64,000 bases of DNA from Paenibacillus lactis (GTDB lineage Bacteria > Bacillota > Bacilli > Paenibacillales > Paenibacillaceae). A program made the position numbers and the translations under genes. The first letter of the stretch is position 1, and the number at the start of each line of letters is the position of its first letter. The notes below the pieces were generated by a model. The model did no database searches, was not told the DNA's origin, and saw only the letters and a list, made by a program, of their open reading frames with translations. Location: assembly GCF_017873605.1 (NCBI RefSeq), contig NZ_JAGGKI010000011.1, positions 158,927 through 222,926 on the forward strand, written 5' to 3'. Shown here one piece after another: positions 1-8,085 of this stretch.

Positions 1-14
1 AAACGCTTAAACAT
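1..14 (-). CDS. possible start of a gene running off the left edge (partial)
   Basis: On the minus strand a strong GGGAGGTG sequence lies directly before an ATG at 14, followed by only three more complete codons (Phe, Lys, Arg) before the edge. The Shine-Dalgarno-like element is unusually close to this ATG, so the true start may lie beyond the edge. Function cannot be judged. Confidence 0.3.
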
Positions 15-41
15 CACCTCCCTTCATCCTAAATTTTCCAT

Positions 42-1256
42 TCAAGCCGCTTTCGTATATGGACGATCCGGATTCTCCGAATCCTTTCTTGCCAGCTTCA
101 AGCTCAATCCCGTAAGCGCGACCGCCGCGAATACCATCAACGCTCCAATCCAAGCCGTGTGAATCAAGCCCATCGATTTCGTAATCAAGCCGCCCAAAAA
201 GGAGCCGATGGCGATGCCTGCATTGAATGCCGCAATGTTCAGTGCCGAGGCCATATTCACAGCGCTTGGCGCAAACCGCTCAGCCAGCTCAACAACATAA
301 ACCTGCAGCCCCGGAACATTCATGAAAGCCAGAAATCCCATGAGAATAATCGTAATGAATCCGGCAACTTTAAACGGCGCGGTAAACGTAAGCGAGAACA
401 GCACCACCGCTTGAACGCTGAACATATAGAGCAGTGCTTTGAGCGGACTGCGATTTGCTGCTTTCCCGCCGATGATATTACCTAGCGCTATGGCAATCCC
501 GTAAACGAGCAGAATGACGGCTACCGTATTTTCCTTGAAGCCTGTTATATCCTGAAGCAGTGGGGATAAATAAGTAAAGACAACAAAGGTGCCGCCGTAA
601 CCGAGCGCGGTAATCAGGAGCATCAGCAGCAAACGGCGATTGGTCAGCAGCTTAGCCTGATCGCGGAATGAGGTCCGCTCTCCTTTCGGCATGTCCGACG
701 GGATCAGAATGCTGTTCGCGATGAAAGCAGCGACACCGACCAGAGCAATGGCGACAAAAGCCAGTCTCCAGCCCCACTGCTGACCGATAAACGTTCCGAT
801 CGGAACACCGGTCACCGTAGCGACGGTAAGTCCTGTAAACATAATGGAGATCGCGGAGGCTCTGCGGTTCTCTGGCACCACGCTGGCGGCGATGACCGAA
901 CCGATCGACATAAATACCCCATGGGAAAAGGCCGAAAGCACGCGAGCCGCAAGCAGAATGCCGATGGAAGCCGCGCCAGCCGCCAAGCTGTTTCCGATAA
1001 TAAAAATGATCATGATCCATAGCAGCAGGGTCTTCCTGGACATCCTCGAGGTAAGCGACGTTAGGATGGGCGCACCGAAGGTGACGCCCAAGGCGTACAT
1101 CGATACGGTTAATCCGGCGGTCGTAACGGATATATTCATATCCTCCGAGATCAACGGCAGCAGCCCTACGCTGATGAACTCCGTTGTTCCGATCGCAAAG
1201 GCACTGACGGCAAGCGCCAGCAGCGCAAAGAAACTTCTTTTTTTATCTATGATCAT
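42..1256 (-). CDS. MFS transporter, DHA1 (AraJ/YdhP-like) efflux family
   Basis: A 404-aa integral membrane protein with about 12 hydrophobic segments. It resembles the DHA1 drug/sugar efflux branch of the major facilitator superfamily: an early GTTEF motif after the first helix residues and an S-R-M-S-R-K loop between helices 2 and 3 matching the MFS A-motif position. I chose the start at 1256 because a GGGGG ribosome binding site lies about ten bases upstream, and the protein then begins directly before the first helix (MIIDKKR). A longer frame starting upstream lacks a binding site. It is divergent from an HxlR regulator across a 190-bp intergenic region containing inverted repeats, so I infer regulation by that regulator, probably in response to an electrophile or drug. 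The substrate is unknown. Confidence 0.88.
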   Translation of the reverse strand: MIIDKKRSFFALLALAVSAFAIGTTEFISVGLLPLISEDMNISVTTAGLTVSMYALGVTFGAPILTSLTSRMSRKTLLLWIMIIFIIGNSLAAGAASIGILLAARVLSAFSHGVFMSIGSVIAASVVPENRRASAISIMFTGLTVATVTGVPIGTFIGQQWGWRLAFVAIALVGVAAFIANSILIPSDMPKGERTSFRDQAKLLTNRRLLLMLLITALGYGGTFVVFTYLSPLLQDITGFKENTVAVILLVYGIAIALGNIIGGKAANRSPLKALLYMFSVQAVVLFSLTFTAPFKVAGFITIILMGFLAFMNVPGLQVYVVELAERFAPSAVNMASALNIAAFNAGIAIGSFLGGLITKSMGLIHTAWIGALMVFAAVALTGLSLKLARKDSENPDRPYTKAA

Positions 1257-1388
1257 GGTGTTGAAATTCCCCCTATCCAATTCGCTTGCTTGTATATTGT
1301 AAAAAAATTGAGTATGGTGTAATCCAGCTGGCAAATGCTATTATGATCCATATCGAATTTTATGTGAAGAACGTACTTTTTTGTAATG

Positions 1389-1427
1389 TAGGCACTTCGC
1401 AGTACCCTAGTTACTTTTCAGTGCCTA
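1389..1427. promoter_or_regulatory. inverted repeat in the MFS/HxlR intergenic region, candidate HxlR operator
   Basis: TAGGCACT at 1389-1396 is an exact inverted copy of AGTGCCTA at 1420-1427. Between and around them are related GTAC/TTACTTTT blocks. It lies about 20 bp upstream of the hxlR-like start and on the shared side of the divergent MFS promoter. HxlR-family proteins commonly bind such repeats next to their own gene; binding here is inferred. Confidence 0.5.
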
Positions 1428-1445
1428 TCCAATAGGAGGATGAAT

Positions 1446-1856
1446 ATGCAAGCGAAGAAATACAATATTGCCGTCGAAGCGACATTGGAAGTGATCGGAG
1501 GCAAGTGGAAATGCGTAATCCTTTGCCACCTGACCCATGGCCGTAAACGAACCAGCGAGCTGAAGCGCCTCATGCCGAATATCACGCAAAAAATGCTGAC
1601 ACAGCAGCTGCGGGAGCTGGAGGACGATGGCGTAATCAATCGCATTATTCATAATCAAGTCCCGCCCAAAGTGGAGTATGAGCTGAGTGATTACGGCAAG
1701 AGCTTGACCGGCATTCTGGATATGCTCTGCGCGTGGGGAGAGAAGCATATAACGAAGGTATACGGGGATAAGTTCAGCGTGCTTGAGGACAGCATTCTGA
1801 ACGATAAACTGAAAGCCGTGGACGAGCCTGCCACATCGGATGCACGTACGACCTGA
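1446..1856 (+). CDS. HxlR-family winged-helix transcriptional regulator
   Basis: A 136-aa DNA-binding protein of the HxlR (MarR-like) family. It contains the family core: a GGKWK motif near residues 18-22, a winged helix with an RTSELKRLMPNITQKMLTQQ-type recognition segment, and the EYELSDYGKSL wing ending. Two cysteines sit in the first helix (about residues 23 and 27). Thiol-based sensing is known for HxlR members such as YodB and HypR, so redox or quinone sensing is possible but not shown. The upstream ATG at 1440 touches the AGGAGG sequence; the ATG at 1446 has a six-base spacing and is preferred. The neighbouring divergent MFS gene is the likely target. Confidence 0.9.
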   Translation: MQAKKYNIAVEATLEVIGGKWKCVILCHLTHGRKRTSELKRLMPNITQKMLTQQLRELEDDGVINRIIHNQVPPKVEYELSDYGKSLTGILDMLCAWGEKHITKVYGDKFSVLEDSILNDKLKAVDEPATSDARTT

Positions 1857-1977
1857 ATCTATTTGGGTAATCGCTGAAATCACTATAATCATCCCTTACA
1901 AAATATGGTATCATTTAAAATAACATGAAGCATACGAAGAGCCCATGGAATATTACATGAGGAGAAGAATAATTATA

Positions 1978-2337
1978 GTGAGAAAAATACATTCAGCTAT
2001 TGCCCTATTGCTTCTTAGCAGTTTTATGGCTGGTTGCAATCAAGCCAAGATGGAGACCGGTGATTTTATTTTTGATAAGCAAATCAACCAAGATAAAACT
2101 CCCATGATCGTGGTGGTTCAGAATATCTCAAGGAATGATGCCTCCAACCATTCGTTATCAGACTATTTAAATAATGATGACCCAAATGATGTGATTTACT
2201 ATCATATAACAGATGCCGATTTATACGAAGATTTAGAAATTGGTGAGAGAGTTACCGTCACAGCCCCCCATATTTTACTTAGCAGCCCACTGCAAGCAAT
2301 GGCGATTGAAGTCGTAAGACATGACCTAGCAGAGTGA
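1978..2337 (+). CDS. small lipoprotein, DUF3221-like
   Basis: A 119-aa predicted lipoprotein. The N-terminus has two lysine/arginine residues, a hydrophobic stretch and a lipobox-like M-A-G-C, so it should be anchored to the outer face of the membrane. The mature part ends with a pattern G-E-R-V-T-V followed by S-S-P-L-Q-A-M-A-I-E-V, which resembles small DUF3221 (YobA-type) proteins; this is a resemblance, not a firm assignment. The longer frame opens with ATG at 1945, but the GTG at 1978 has a good GAGGAGAAG site upstream and gives a proper signal peptide. No functional partner is visible next to it. Confidence 0.65.
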   Translation: MRKIHSAIALLLLSSFMAGCNQAKMETGDFIFDKQINQDKTPMIVVVQNISRNDASNHSLSDYLNNDDPNDVIYYHITDADLYEDLEIGERVTVTAPHILLSSPLQAMAIEVVRHDLAE

Positions 2338-2506
2338 CAGTCCCATTATATTTAGGTCTTTGAAAAAGATTTGTCCCCATTAGATTTCGGCCTGACCGAA
2401 TCGGATACACCTTAACTTATCAAAGAGATAAAACCTAATAGAGTGCGGGATATGGTTCCAACATGGGTATCCAAGGACAGATCCTTTCGACCATCTAAAA
2501 TAAAAC

Positions 2507-2560
2507 AAAACCTCTCTATGATAATGATGGGTGGATTCACCACATATCAAAGAGAGGTTT
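2507..2560 (-). terminator. intrinsic terminator of the chitinase gene
   Basis: On the minus strand AAACCTCTCT pairs with AGAGAGGTTT around an inner GGTG/CACC hairpin and is followed by a T-rich run (TTTTGTTTTATTTT). It lies about 50 bp after the chitinase stop codon. Confidence 0.8.
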
Positions 2561-2608
2561 CTCTATTTTATGATAACTATCTACTAAAGTTACACGATAT
2601 CATGAACA

Positions 2609-4075
2609 TTAAGGCAGTGTGTCTAAGAATGGTCTCACCGTTTTAGCAAGAGCGTAATTCGTAGTCGCATCCCAGTTAATGGACCACGTCATTGCTCCCC
2701 GTACATCAGGGTATTTAGCCACAGGCTTATAACTTCCACAGTTGTTTCCAGTTGCTAGACAATTCAGGGCATTATTCACGACCGTTGGAGAAACATATCC
2801 GCCTCCGGCTGCTGAAGAGGCAGCAGGTACTCCAAGTCCCAATTGGGAAGGTGATACCCACTGCAGCGTTAAGTCCGACAGCGCCGTAAGGAAATCAACC
2901 GTGCCCTGGGAGTAGCATTTACCGTCACGACCTAACATGCATCCAGAGTTATAGTACTGGACGTTCATTACGGTTGTGATATCCTTCAGATTGTTATAAA
3001 GCTGCATATAGGAGGTGTTTGGACTCTGCATGTCTATCGTTTGAGGAGCCATTGTCAGAATAAAATCATTTCCTGCTTTTTGCTTCAGTTGGCGAATCGC
3101 GGTGGTTAAGTTAGGCACATTCATGCCATGCTCCAGGTCAATGTCTATCCCATCAAGTCCAAATTGCGTGATGATCCCGTACATGCTGTTCACAAAGTTC
3201 GTTATATTCGGCGAGGCAGTATTCAAATCAATGTTCCCTAATTCCCCTCCAATGGATATGATGACCTTCTTGCCTTGAGCTCGTTTAGTTTGAATATCCG
3301 CGATCAGCTCGGCATTGGTATACCCGCCCAGAGCTGCGGATAGCGCAGAATCTACATTGAAAACGACACCGCCAGGGTTAACAGGGTCCATCTCAGCAAA
3401 CGCTAACACAATGATGTCATATTGATCCGGTATATCTCTCACCTTCAATTTGCTGGCACCATTGACAAAATTCTGCCAGTACCCTGTCAATATATGCTTG
3501 GTCGGCTGGGGACCTCCGCCTGTCTCTTCTGCCGTTGTTGCAGTCACACTCGCACTGGCAGGTGAAAGATTCCCGGCAGCATCCTTAGCTATGACCTTAA
3601 ATGAATAGGTCGTGTTCGGTGAAAGACCCGCTATGGTCGCGCTCGTACCGGTAACCGAAGCCGCAAGGGCTGTGCCCTGGTAGACATCATATCCTGTCAC
3701 GCCAACATTGTCCGTAGAGGCTTGCCAGGATAAAGTAACGCTTGAAGAGGTGACTGAACTTACAGTTACATTCGCAGGTGCTGTCGGAGCTGCAGTATCA
3801 TTACCTCCGCCACCTTGAACATGCTGCCATAATGCAGGAACATTGGGCGGTTCCCATCCGGGTAGTGAAGTATGAGATTGAATAGCTTTATACGATTTCC
3901 CATCGTACGTCACGTTGTCGTTTACGGCATAAGACACATAGGCTGCCCAGGAACCCCGATCTGCTGCAGAAACCTCAAGGGGGAAAAAGCTCATGATCAT
4001 AGACACGACGACCATTAAAGGCAATAGCATCACTCTCGATTTGTCCGGAATTCTGCATAAACCCGCTCTCATCAT
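2609..4075 (-). CDS. secreted GH18 chitinase with CBM5/12 and FN3 modules
   Basis: A 488-aa extracellular chitinase. Modules in order: a long signal peptide ending near V-S-A at residues 35-37, a CBM5/12-type chitin-binding module (about 40-86, with Trp and Tyr residues and the PGWEPPNVPALWQ motif), a fibronectin type III domain (about 95-182), and a GH18 catalytic barrel (about 193-486). The GH18 signature DGIDIDLE is at 308-315, so Glu315 is the predicted acid/base residue of the substrate-assisted mechanism. It probably hydrolyses chitin to chito-oligosaccharides outside the cell. The start has a GAGGAGGG site four to five bases upstream; the next ATG is equally possible. An extended Shine-Dalgarno-like sequence lies further up in the leader. 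It is a single-gene unit with its own terminator. Confidence 0.95.
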   Translation of the reverse strand: MMRAGLCRIPDKSRVMLLPLMVVVSMIMSFFPLEVSAADRGSWAAYVSYAVNDNVTYDGKSYKAIQSHTSLPGWEPPNVPALWQHVQGGGGNDTAAPTAPANVTVSSVTSSSVTLSWQASTDNVGVTGYDVYQGTALAASVTGTSATIAGLSPNTTYSFKVIAKDAAGNLSPASASVTATTAEETGGGPQPTKHILTGYWQNFVNGASKLKVRDIPDQYDIIVLAFAEMDPVNPGGVVFNVDSALSAALGGYTNAELIADIQTKRAQGKKVIISIGGELGNIDLNTASPNITNFVNSMYGIITQFGLDGIDIDLEHGMNVPNLTTAIRQLKQKAGNDFILTMAPQTIDMQSPNTSYMQLYNNLKDITTVMNVQYYNSGCMLGRDGKCYSQGTVDFLTALSDLTLQWVSPSQLGLGVPAASSAAGGGYVSPTVVNNALNCLATGNNCGSYKPVAKYPDVRGAMTWSINWDATTNYALAKTVRPFLDTLP

Positions 4076-4132
4076 TAATCCCTCCTCAATAATGGATCGT
4101 TAAGCTTTACAGACTGCCTTGCATAAAACAGC

Positions 4133-4144
4133 ATCACCTCCTTT
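4133..4144 (-). promoter_or_regulatory. full-length anti-16S-complementary (STAB-SD-like) element in the chitinase leader
   Basis: The minus strand reads AAAGGAGGTGAT, matching the full Shine-Dalgarno complement of 16S rRNA, about 58 nt upstream of the chitinase start. The real binding site of the gene is a separate GAGGAGGG. An ATG follows with only two bases of spacing and would encode a 19-residue peptide ending at the chitinase start. Such upstream elements can stabilise mRNA (STAB-SD of cry3A) or drive a leader peptide. Confidence 0.4.
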
Positions 4145-4354
4145 GCAAAGATACGAAAATCTCATGAAATATTCTACATCCAAACAAACCTTTTAATTGC
4201 TGTTTATTGTTTTATTTACATATATAGGAAGTAGATTCTATATTCAAAATTTACTTTATATGTTAATTATTATCAATAGCTCTGGAGGATCAATTTCATG
4301 GTGTAAGATGATCTCTAACGTTTTAAGCTCCCTATCATCATGAATCGATGTCTC
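4145..4354. other. AT-rich intergenic region upstream of the chitinase gene
   Basis: No gene is seen. The stretch is AT-rich and probably holds the chitinase promoter on the minus strand; I could not fix the -35 and -10 boxes. A plus-strand GGAGG followed by ATG-GTG-stop near 4283-4306 is too short to be a meaningful gene. Confidence 0.5.
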
Positions 4355-4400
4355 TATGAAAACAAAAACATGGCAGACGCTGTTATACAGGGCCTGCCAC
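4355..4400 (-). terminator. intrinsic terminator of the siderophore-uptake operon
   Basis: On the minus strand TGGCAG (4399-4394) pairs with CTGCCA (4376-4371), with an inner CTG/CAG stem, followed by TGTTTTTGTTTTC. It follows the binding-protein stop by about 80 bp. Confidence 0.8.
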
Positions 4401-4478
4401 ATTGCGGCTGAAGCTTTATAGCACATAGGTCATGGCTAATTCGATGCGAATCTGCTCTTGCCACTCGTGAACGATCGA

Positions 4479-5474
4479 TTATTTCGCGTTCTCCTTCTCT
4501 TTTTGGCTGACGATCATATTCGTCACTTCCTCGGCCTGGGCCAATACGGCAATCGGATCATACGGCCAGAATCGTTTGGCATCCAGGTAAAACACGCGCC
4601 CCTGACTTACGGCTTCGATCGAAGTCCATACCCTATTGCTCTTATCCATCTCGGCACCATTGGACTCGTCAAAAAAGATATAATCTCCTGCATAATCTTT
4701 CAGAACCTCCATGGACACTTCTTTGTAGGTCTCACCAGTGGCAATCAGTTCTTGTTGGATTCGTTCCGGAGGGGTAAGCTTGAGCTCCTTGTAAATCGCC
4801 AATCCTCCGCGATAAATGCCGTCGCCATAAAGGTAGAAGGTCTTGCCGAAAGCGCCGAAGATCGAAAAGGTTTCTCCTTCCTCCACCACGCCGTCCACCT
4901 TCGCGCGCAGCGCTTCTATTTTCTCGTCAAACTCAGCCAGCCATTCCTTCGCCTCTTCTTCCTTGCCAAGGATTGCACCCAGCCCCTCCACTTCTTCGTG
5001 CACGCTTCGATAGGTTTCATAAGGAAGAATGATTGTGGGCGCAATTTTGGACAGCTTCTCGAACACCTCCGGATCGGAATTGGCGCTGATGATCAGGTCG
5101 GGGTTCAGTTCCAGGATTTTTTCCGTTGCGTTTTCGCCGGTACTCTCGATACCATCGATCATGTCTTGGATATGGACATTCTCCAGATCCTTCGCTGTCG
5201 CGCCTACCGGCTTCTCTCCGAGCAGCAGCAGGGTTGGCAGATAGGCATCGACAACAATTCGCTTCGGTTCTGCCGGATATTTGATTTCCCCGTGTATGGT
5301 ATCCACCTTTCTAGTCGCAGGCTGCGCCGAGACTTCGGTCTGGGGCTTATCCGCGCTTGCGGCTGTTTCCCCCGTAGTACCCGCGTTGCCGGTCGGATTT
5401 CCCTTCCCGCCGCATCCGGAAATCAAACATATGATGAGCATTGTGAGTATGACCCGATACTTCGATGTGAGCAT
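4479..5474 (-). CDS. iron-siderophore ABC transporter substrate-binding lipoprotein (FhuD/FeuA-like)
   Basis: A 331-aa periplasmic-binding-like lipoprotein. The N-terminal hydrophobic segment ends in L-I-S-G-C, a type II signal peptidase site, so the mature protein is lipid-anchored outside the membrane. The rest follows the class III (TroA/FhuD) pattern: an EPKRIVV opening strand, the NPDLII strand in lobe one, a long connecting helix around the EEAKEWLAEF region, and the W-P-Y-D-P-I-A-V-L-A-Q-A ending. The frame extends upstream, but ATG 5474 has an AGGAGGAG site and starts the signal peptide. It is the last gene of the Fur-box-preceded operon, after two FecCD permeases. Ferric hydroxamate or catecholate is the likely ligand; which one is not decidable. 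Confidence 0.9.
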   Translation of the reverse strand: MLTSKYRVILTMLIICLISGCGGKGNPTGNAGTTGETAASADKPQTEVSAQPATRKVDTIHGEIKYPAEPKRIVVDAYLPTLLLLGEKPVGATAKDLENVHIQDMIDGIESTGENATEKILELNPDLIISANSDPEVFEKLSKIAPTIILPYETYRSVHEEVEGLGAILGKEEEAKEWLAEFDEKIEALRAKVDGVVEEGETFSIFGAFGKTFYLYGDGIYRGGLAIYKELKLTPPERIQQELIATGETYKEVSMEVLKDYAGDYIFFDESNGAEMDKSNRVWTSIEAVSQGRVFYLDAKRFWPYDPIAVLAQAEEVTNMIVSQKEKENAK

Positions 5475-5629
5475 ATTTGTCTCCTCCTGATTTAGTAGTG
5501 TATGGCTGGGGCATGCACCGAATTGAGCTCGATGCAATCGGCTGTATATTCCATGCGATGCGATCAGATCCTCGTGGCAGGACCCTCTCCCTTCACAAGA
5601 ACTCCTAAAGATCCCTTGCATCTGGGCTG

Positions 5630-6664
5630 CTAAGCTCTCGTCCTGGATAACAGGTACAGGAAATATGGCGCACCGATCACCGCAACCACGATCCCTGTCG
5701 GGATCTCAGACGGTTGAAGGATCGAGCGGCTCAGCGTGTCGGCTGTGATGACCAGCAATGCACCGATCATCGCTGTTACCGGCAGCAGCATTTGATGCTT
5801 CGCACCGACCAAGCGTCTGCCCAGGTGGGGTGCAATAAGCCCGACGAACCCAATCCCTCCGCTCACCGCGACGCAGGAGGCCGCCAAGCCGACCGCCGCT
5901 GCCAGCAGCTTCAATTGCTCCCTCGTTACGGATGCACCCAGTCCGGTCGCCATCGATTCTCCAAGATTAAGAACGTTCATCACCTGCGCTTTGTACATCA
6001 CGAAGGGCAGAAGCACAAGGATCCATGGGAGCAAGGCCAGCACGAACTTCCAGCTCGACCCCCAGATACTGCCCGCAAGCCAGACGGCAACAAACTGGTA
6101 TTTCTCCGGACTCAATCGCAGTGTAAGCACGATCATTGCCGCGCTTATGCCGGCTGCGACGGCAATTCCCGTCAACAGAAGGCCTGTCGGCTTAAAGCCC
6201 TGGTTCTTCTTATAAGCAAGCACGCAGATCAAGGCCGCGGTCAAGCCGGCTCCAATCAAAGCTAAAACCGGCAGCAGATAAATCGGAGCCGCTGTCGTGT
6301 TCGGGAAAAATGAGATGAACAGCATGACCATCAACCCGGCTCCCGCATTGATCCCCAGGATACCCGGATCGGCAAGCGCGTTGCGGGATATTCCCTGCAT
6401 CACGCAGCCGGATACCGCTAAACCCGCGCCAATAAGCAGTGAAATGACGATGCGAGGCAACCGGAAATCAAACAGCACCAAATTCTGCTTATCGGTTCCG
6501 CCGCCAAACAATGTCGTTACGACCTCGACGGGGGATAGCCGAATCACGCCGGTGTTCATGCTGATTAGAAACACCAGGACAATCAATGCACCCAGAACAG
6601 ACAAGGTGATGATGTTCCGTCTCCTGCTTTTTCGCGTTTGGATGGCATTTGTGACGGCTTCCAT
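5630..6664 (-). CDS. FecCD-family siderophore ABC permease (second subunit)
   Basis: A 344-aa integral membrane permease of the FecCD/BtuC family with about nine to ten transmembrane helices. Recognisable family features are the LPRI-type motif near residue 75, the GISRNALADPGILGINAGAG motif, and the cytoplasmic coupling segment GFVGLIAPHLGRRLVG near the C-terminus. The ATG follows the stop codon of the upstream permease with no intervening base (TAG-ATG), and the AAGGAGGG site lies inside the upstream gene, so translation is coupled. It should pair with the next permease to form the heterodimeric channel for ferric siderophores. No ATPase gene follows. Confidence 0.93.
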   Translation of the reverse strand: MEAVTNAIQTRKSRRRNIITLSVLGALIVLVFLISMNTGVIRLSPVEVVTTLFGGGTDKQNLVLFDFRLPRIVISLLIGAGLAVSGCVMQGISRNALADPGILGINAGAGLMVMLFISFFPNTTAAPIYLLPVLALIGAGLTAALICVLAYKKNQGFKPTGLLLTGIAVAAGISAAMIVLTLRLSPEKYQFVAVWLAGSIWGSSWKFVLALLPWILVLLPFVMYKAQVMNVLNLGESMATGLGASVTREQLKLLAAAVGLAASCVAVSGGIGFVGLIAPHLGRRLVGAKHQMLLPVTAMIGALLVITADTLSRSILQPSEIPTGIVVAVIGAPYFLYLLSRTRA

Positions 6665-7723
6665 CTACAGCTCCCTCCTTTCTTTGCGTGCCAGATAGAG
6701 GAAGAAAGGGACCCCAATCAAGGCAATGACCGCGCCCACTGGCGTTTCATAAGGAGGGTTCACCATTCTGGCGGCGAGATCGGCAATGACGACCAGCAGG
6801 CTTCCCAGCACGGCCGAGCAGGGAATGATGAGCCGGTAATCCACGCCGACCAGCTTGCGCGTGACATGCGGAATCAAGAGACCGACAAAGCCCACCGCGC
6901 CGACAACCGAGACGGCGGCCCCTGCCAGCACTAACACGATCGCCGTCCCGCCCAGCTTGACGAGCCCCGTTCGCTGACCCAGTCCACGTGCTACATCATC
7001 CCCAAGGCTAAGCATCGTAATTGAGCGCGATAAGGCAATCGCACCCAATATAGCAGCGGCTATCCAAGGCAGCATGATCTTCAGATGATTCCACTGAATC
7101 CCTGCCGTACCGCCGGCATACCAAAACGCCATATCCTGCCCGACCCGAAAATACAATGCGATGCCTTCGCTAAGAGCACTTAAGAGCGCGCTAAGCGCAG
7201 CACCGGCCAGAACGAGCCGAACCGGTGTCAGCCCTCCTTTGGACATGGAACTGACTCCATACACGAGCATCGCACCCAAGGCAGCCCCAACGAATGAGAG
7301 CAGAATCAGATACATATACGGCAGCCCCGGAAAAAACGCAAAGCAAATCGCGATCACGAACCCCGCCCCCGCATTTAATCCAAGCAGGCCCGAATCGGCG
7401 AGCGGATTCCGGGTCATCCCTTGCATAATGGCTCCCGATACGGCGAAACAAGCGCCCACCATGGCCCCGCCGAGAACTCTCGGCATGCGCAGCTCCTGGA
7501 TAATCTGATGCTCCGTCAAGCTGGGATCAAAGAAGAACACAGCTTCCCATACACTTCGCAGATCAATCTCGGCCGCTCCAAGCGATATGGATAACGCTAT
7601 GCCAAGCATCAGTGCAGCCGCGCCTCCCGTGATAATCAGGGTCGCAGCCCATGGACGCCCTTTGACGTGGACATGAATCTCAGCATCTGAAAGTCTTGGC
7701 TTGGACGTGTTTGATGACATCAT
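6665..7723 (-). CDS. FecCD-family siderophore ABC permease (first subunit)
   Basis: A 352-aa FecCD permease with a roughly 40-residue cytoplasmic N-terminus before the first helix. It carries the family motifs LRMPRVLGGAMVG, GMTRNPLADSGLLGLNAGAG and the coupling loop GFVGLLIPHVTRKLVG. I chose 7723 (two successive ATGs, preceded by GAGGAGAG) over the longer frame, whose extension runs across the Fur box. This is the first gene of the three-gene operon and sits about 25 bp below a near-consensus Fur box, so iron repression is expected. The permease pair needs an ATPase encoded elsewhere, as described for FeuABC with YusV in Bacillus subtilis. Confidence 0.93.
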   Translation of the reverse strand: MMSSNTSKPRLSDAEIHVHVKGRPWAATLIITGGAAALMLGIALSISLGAAEIDLRSVWEAVFFFDPSLTEHQIIQELRMPRVLGGAMVGACFAVSGAIMQGMTRNPLADSGLLGLNAGAGFVIAICFAFFPGLPYMYLILLSFVGAALGAMLVYGVSSMSKGGLTPVRLVLAGAALSALLSALSEGIALYFRVGQDMAFWYAGGTAGIQWNHLKIMLPWIAAAILGAIALSRSITMLSLGDDVARGLGQRTGLVKLGGTAIVLVLAGAAVSVVGAVGFVGLLIPHVTRKLVGVDYRLIIPCSAVLGSLLVVIADLAARMVNPPYETPVGAVIALIGVPFFLYLARKERREL

Positions 7724-7745
7724 TCTCTCCTCGATCCTGTGATAT

Positions 7746-7760
7746 TGATTCTCATTATCA
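7746..7760 (-). promoter_or_regulatory. Fur box of the siderophore-uptake operon
   Basis: The minus strand reads TGATAATGAGAATCA, matching the 7-1-7 Fur consensus TGATAATNATTATCA at 13 of the 14 specified positions. It lies 23-37 bp upstream of the first permease start. The gene context (siderophore uptake) agrees with Fur control. Confidence 0.88.
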
Positions 7761-7909
7761 TTTACAATGATAAAATATGGCATATTCTTCGTCCATGGAC
7801 ATGTTGAATTTCTCCTCCTGAAAAAAATCCATGCCCCAATCCATCGATGCTCCAAACCATGCTGAGTAATCTCAAGTATCGTATACCTGCTTCATAGCGG
7901 GTTGTCCTA

Positions 7910-7939
7910 TTGACACGCAAACCTCTGTTCCATTACAAT
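7910..7939 (+). promoter_or_regulatory. sigma-A promoter of the fluoride riboswitch transcript
   Basis: TTGACA at 7910-7915 and TACAAT at 7934-7939 are separated by 18 bp. The predicted start lies just upstream of the riboswitch aptamer. Confidence 0.85.
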
Positions 7940-7953
7940 GAATGCAAATTGAA

Positions 7954-8006
7954 TGAGGCGATGGAGTTCGCCATAACCGCTTTTCGAGGCTAATGACTCC
8001 TACCAG
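7954..8006 (+). ncRNA. fluoride riboswitch (crcB RNA motif)
   Basis: The sequence contains all hallmark blocks of the crcB fluoride aptamer: GGCGATGG, TTCGCC, AACCGC, GCTAATG and finally ACTCCTAC, in the right order and spacing. GGCG/CGCC forms the first helix. The 3' aptamer segment ACTCCTACC is also the 5' arm of a terminator hairpin, so fluoride binding should prevent termination and switch on the downstream gene. That gene is a CLC-F fluoride antiporter, the expected partner. The identification is by eye. Confidence 0.95.
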
Positions 8007-8035
8007 AGGTCGCTTTCCTGGTAGGAGTCTGTTTT
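7995..8035 (+). terminator. riboswitch-controlled terminator (expression platform)
   Basis: GACTCCTACCAG (7995-8006) pairs perfectly with CTGGTAGGAGTC (8018-8029), a 12-bp stem with an 11-nt loop, followed by TGTTTTGT. The 5' arm overlaps the aptamer 3' end, the usual arrangement of a fluoride-on transcription switch. Confidence 0.9.
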
Positions 8036-8085
8036 GTGTATCCAGGGGTTAGCGGCGAATAAACAGAAACGGGTGAACGGATTTG

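Noticed and set aside
2443..2646. 67-residue plus-strand frame near the chitinase end
   Set aside because: It has no ribosome binding site, overlaps the chitinase terminator and gene end, and shows no protein-like features.
4458..5495. 345-residue plus-strand frame opposite the binding protein
   Set aside because: It is a shadow of the real minus-strand lipoprotein gene, which has a lipobox, family motifs and a good start.
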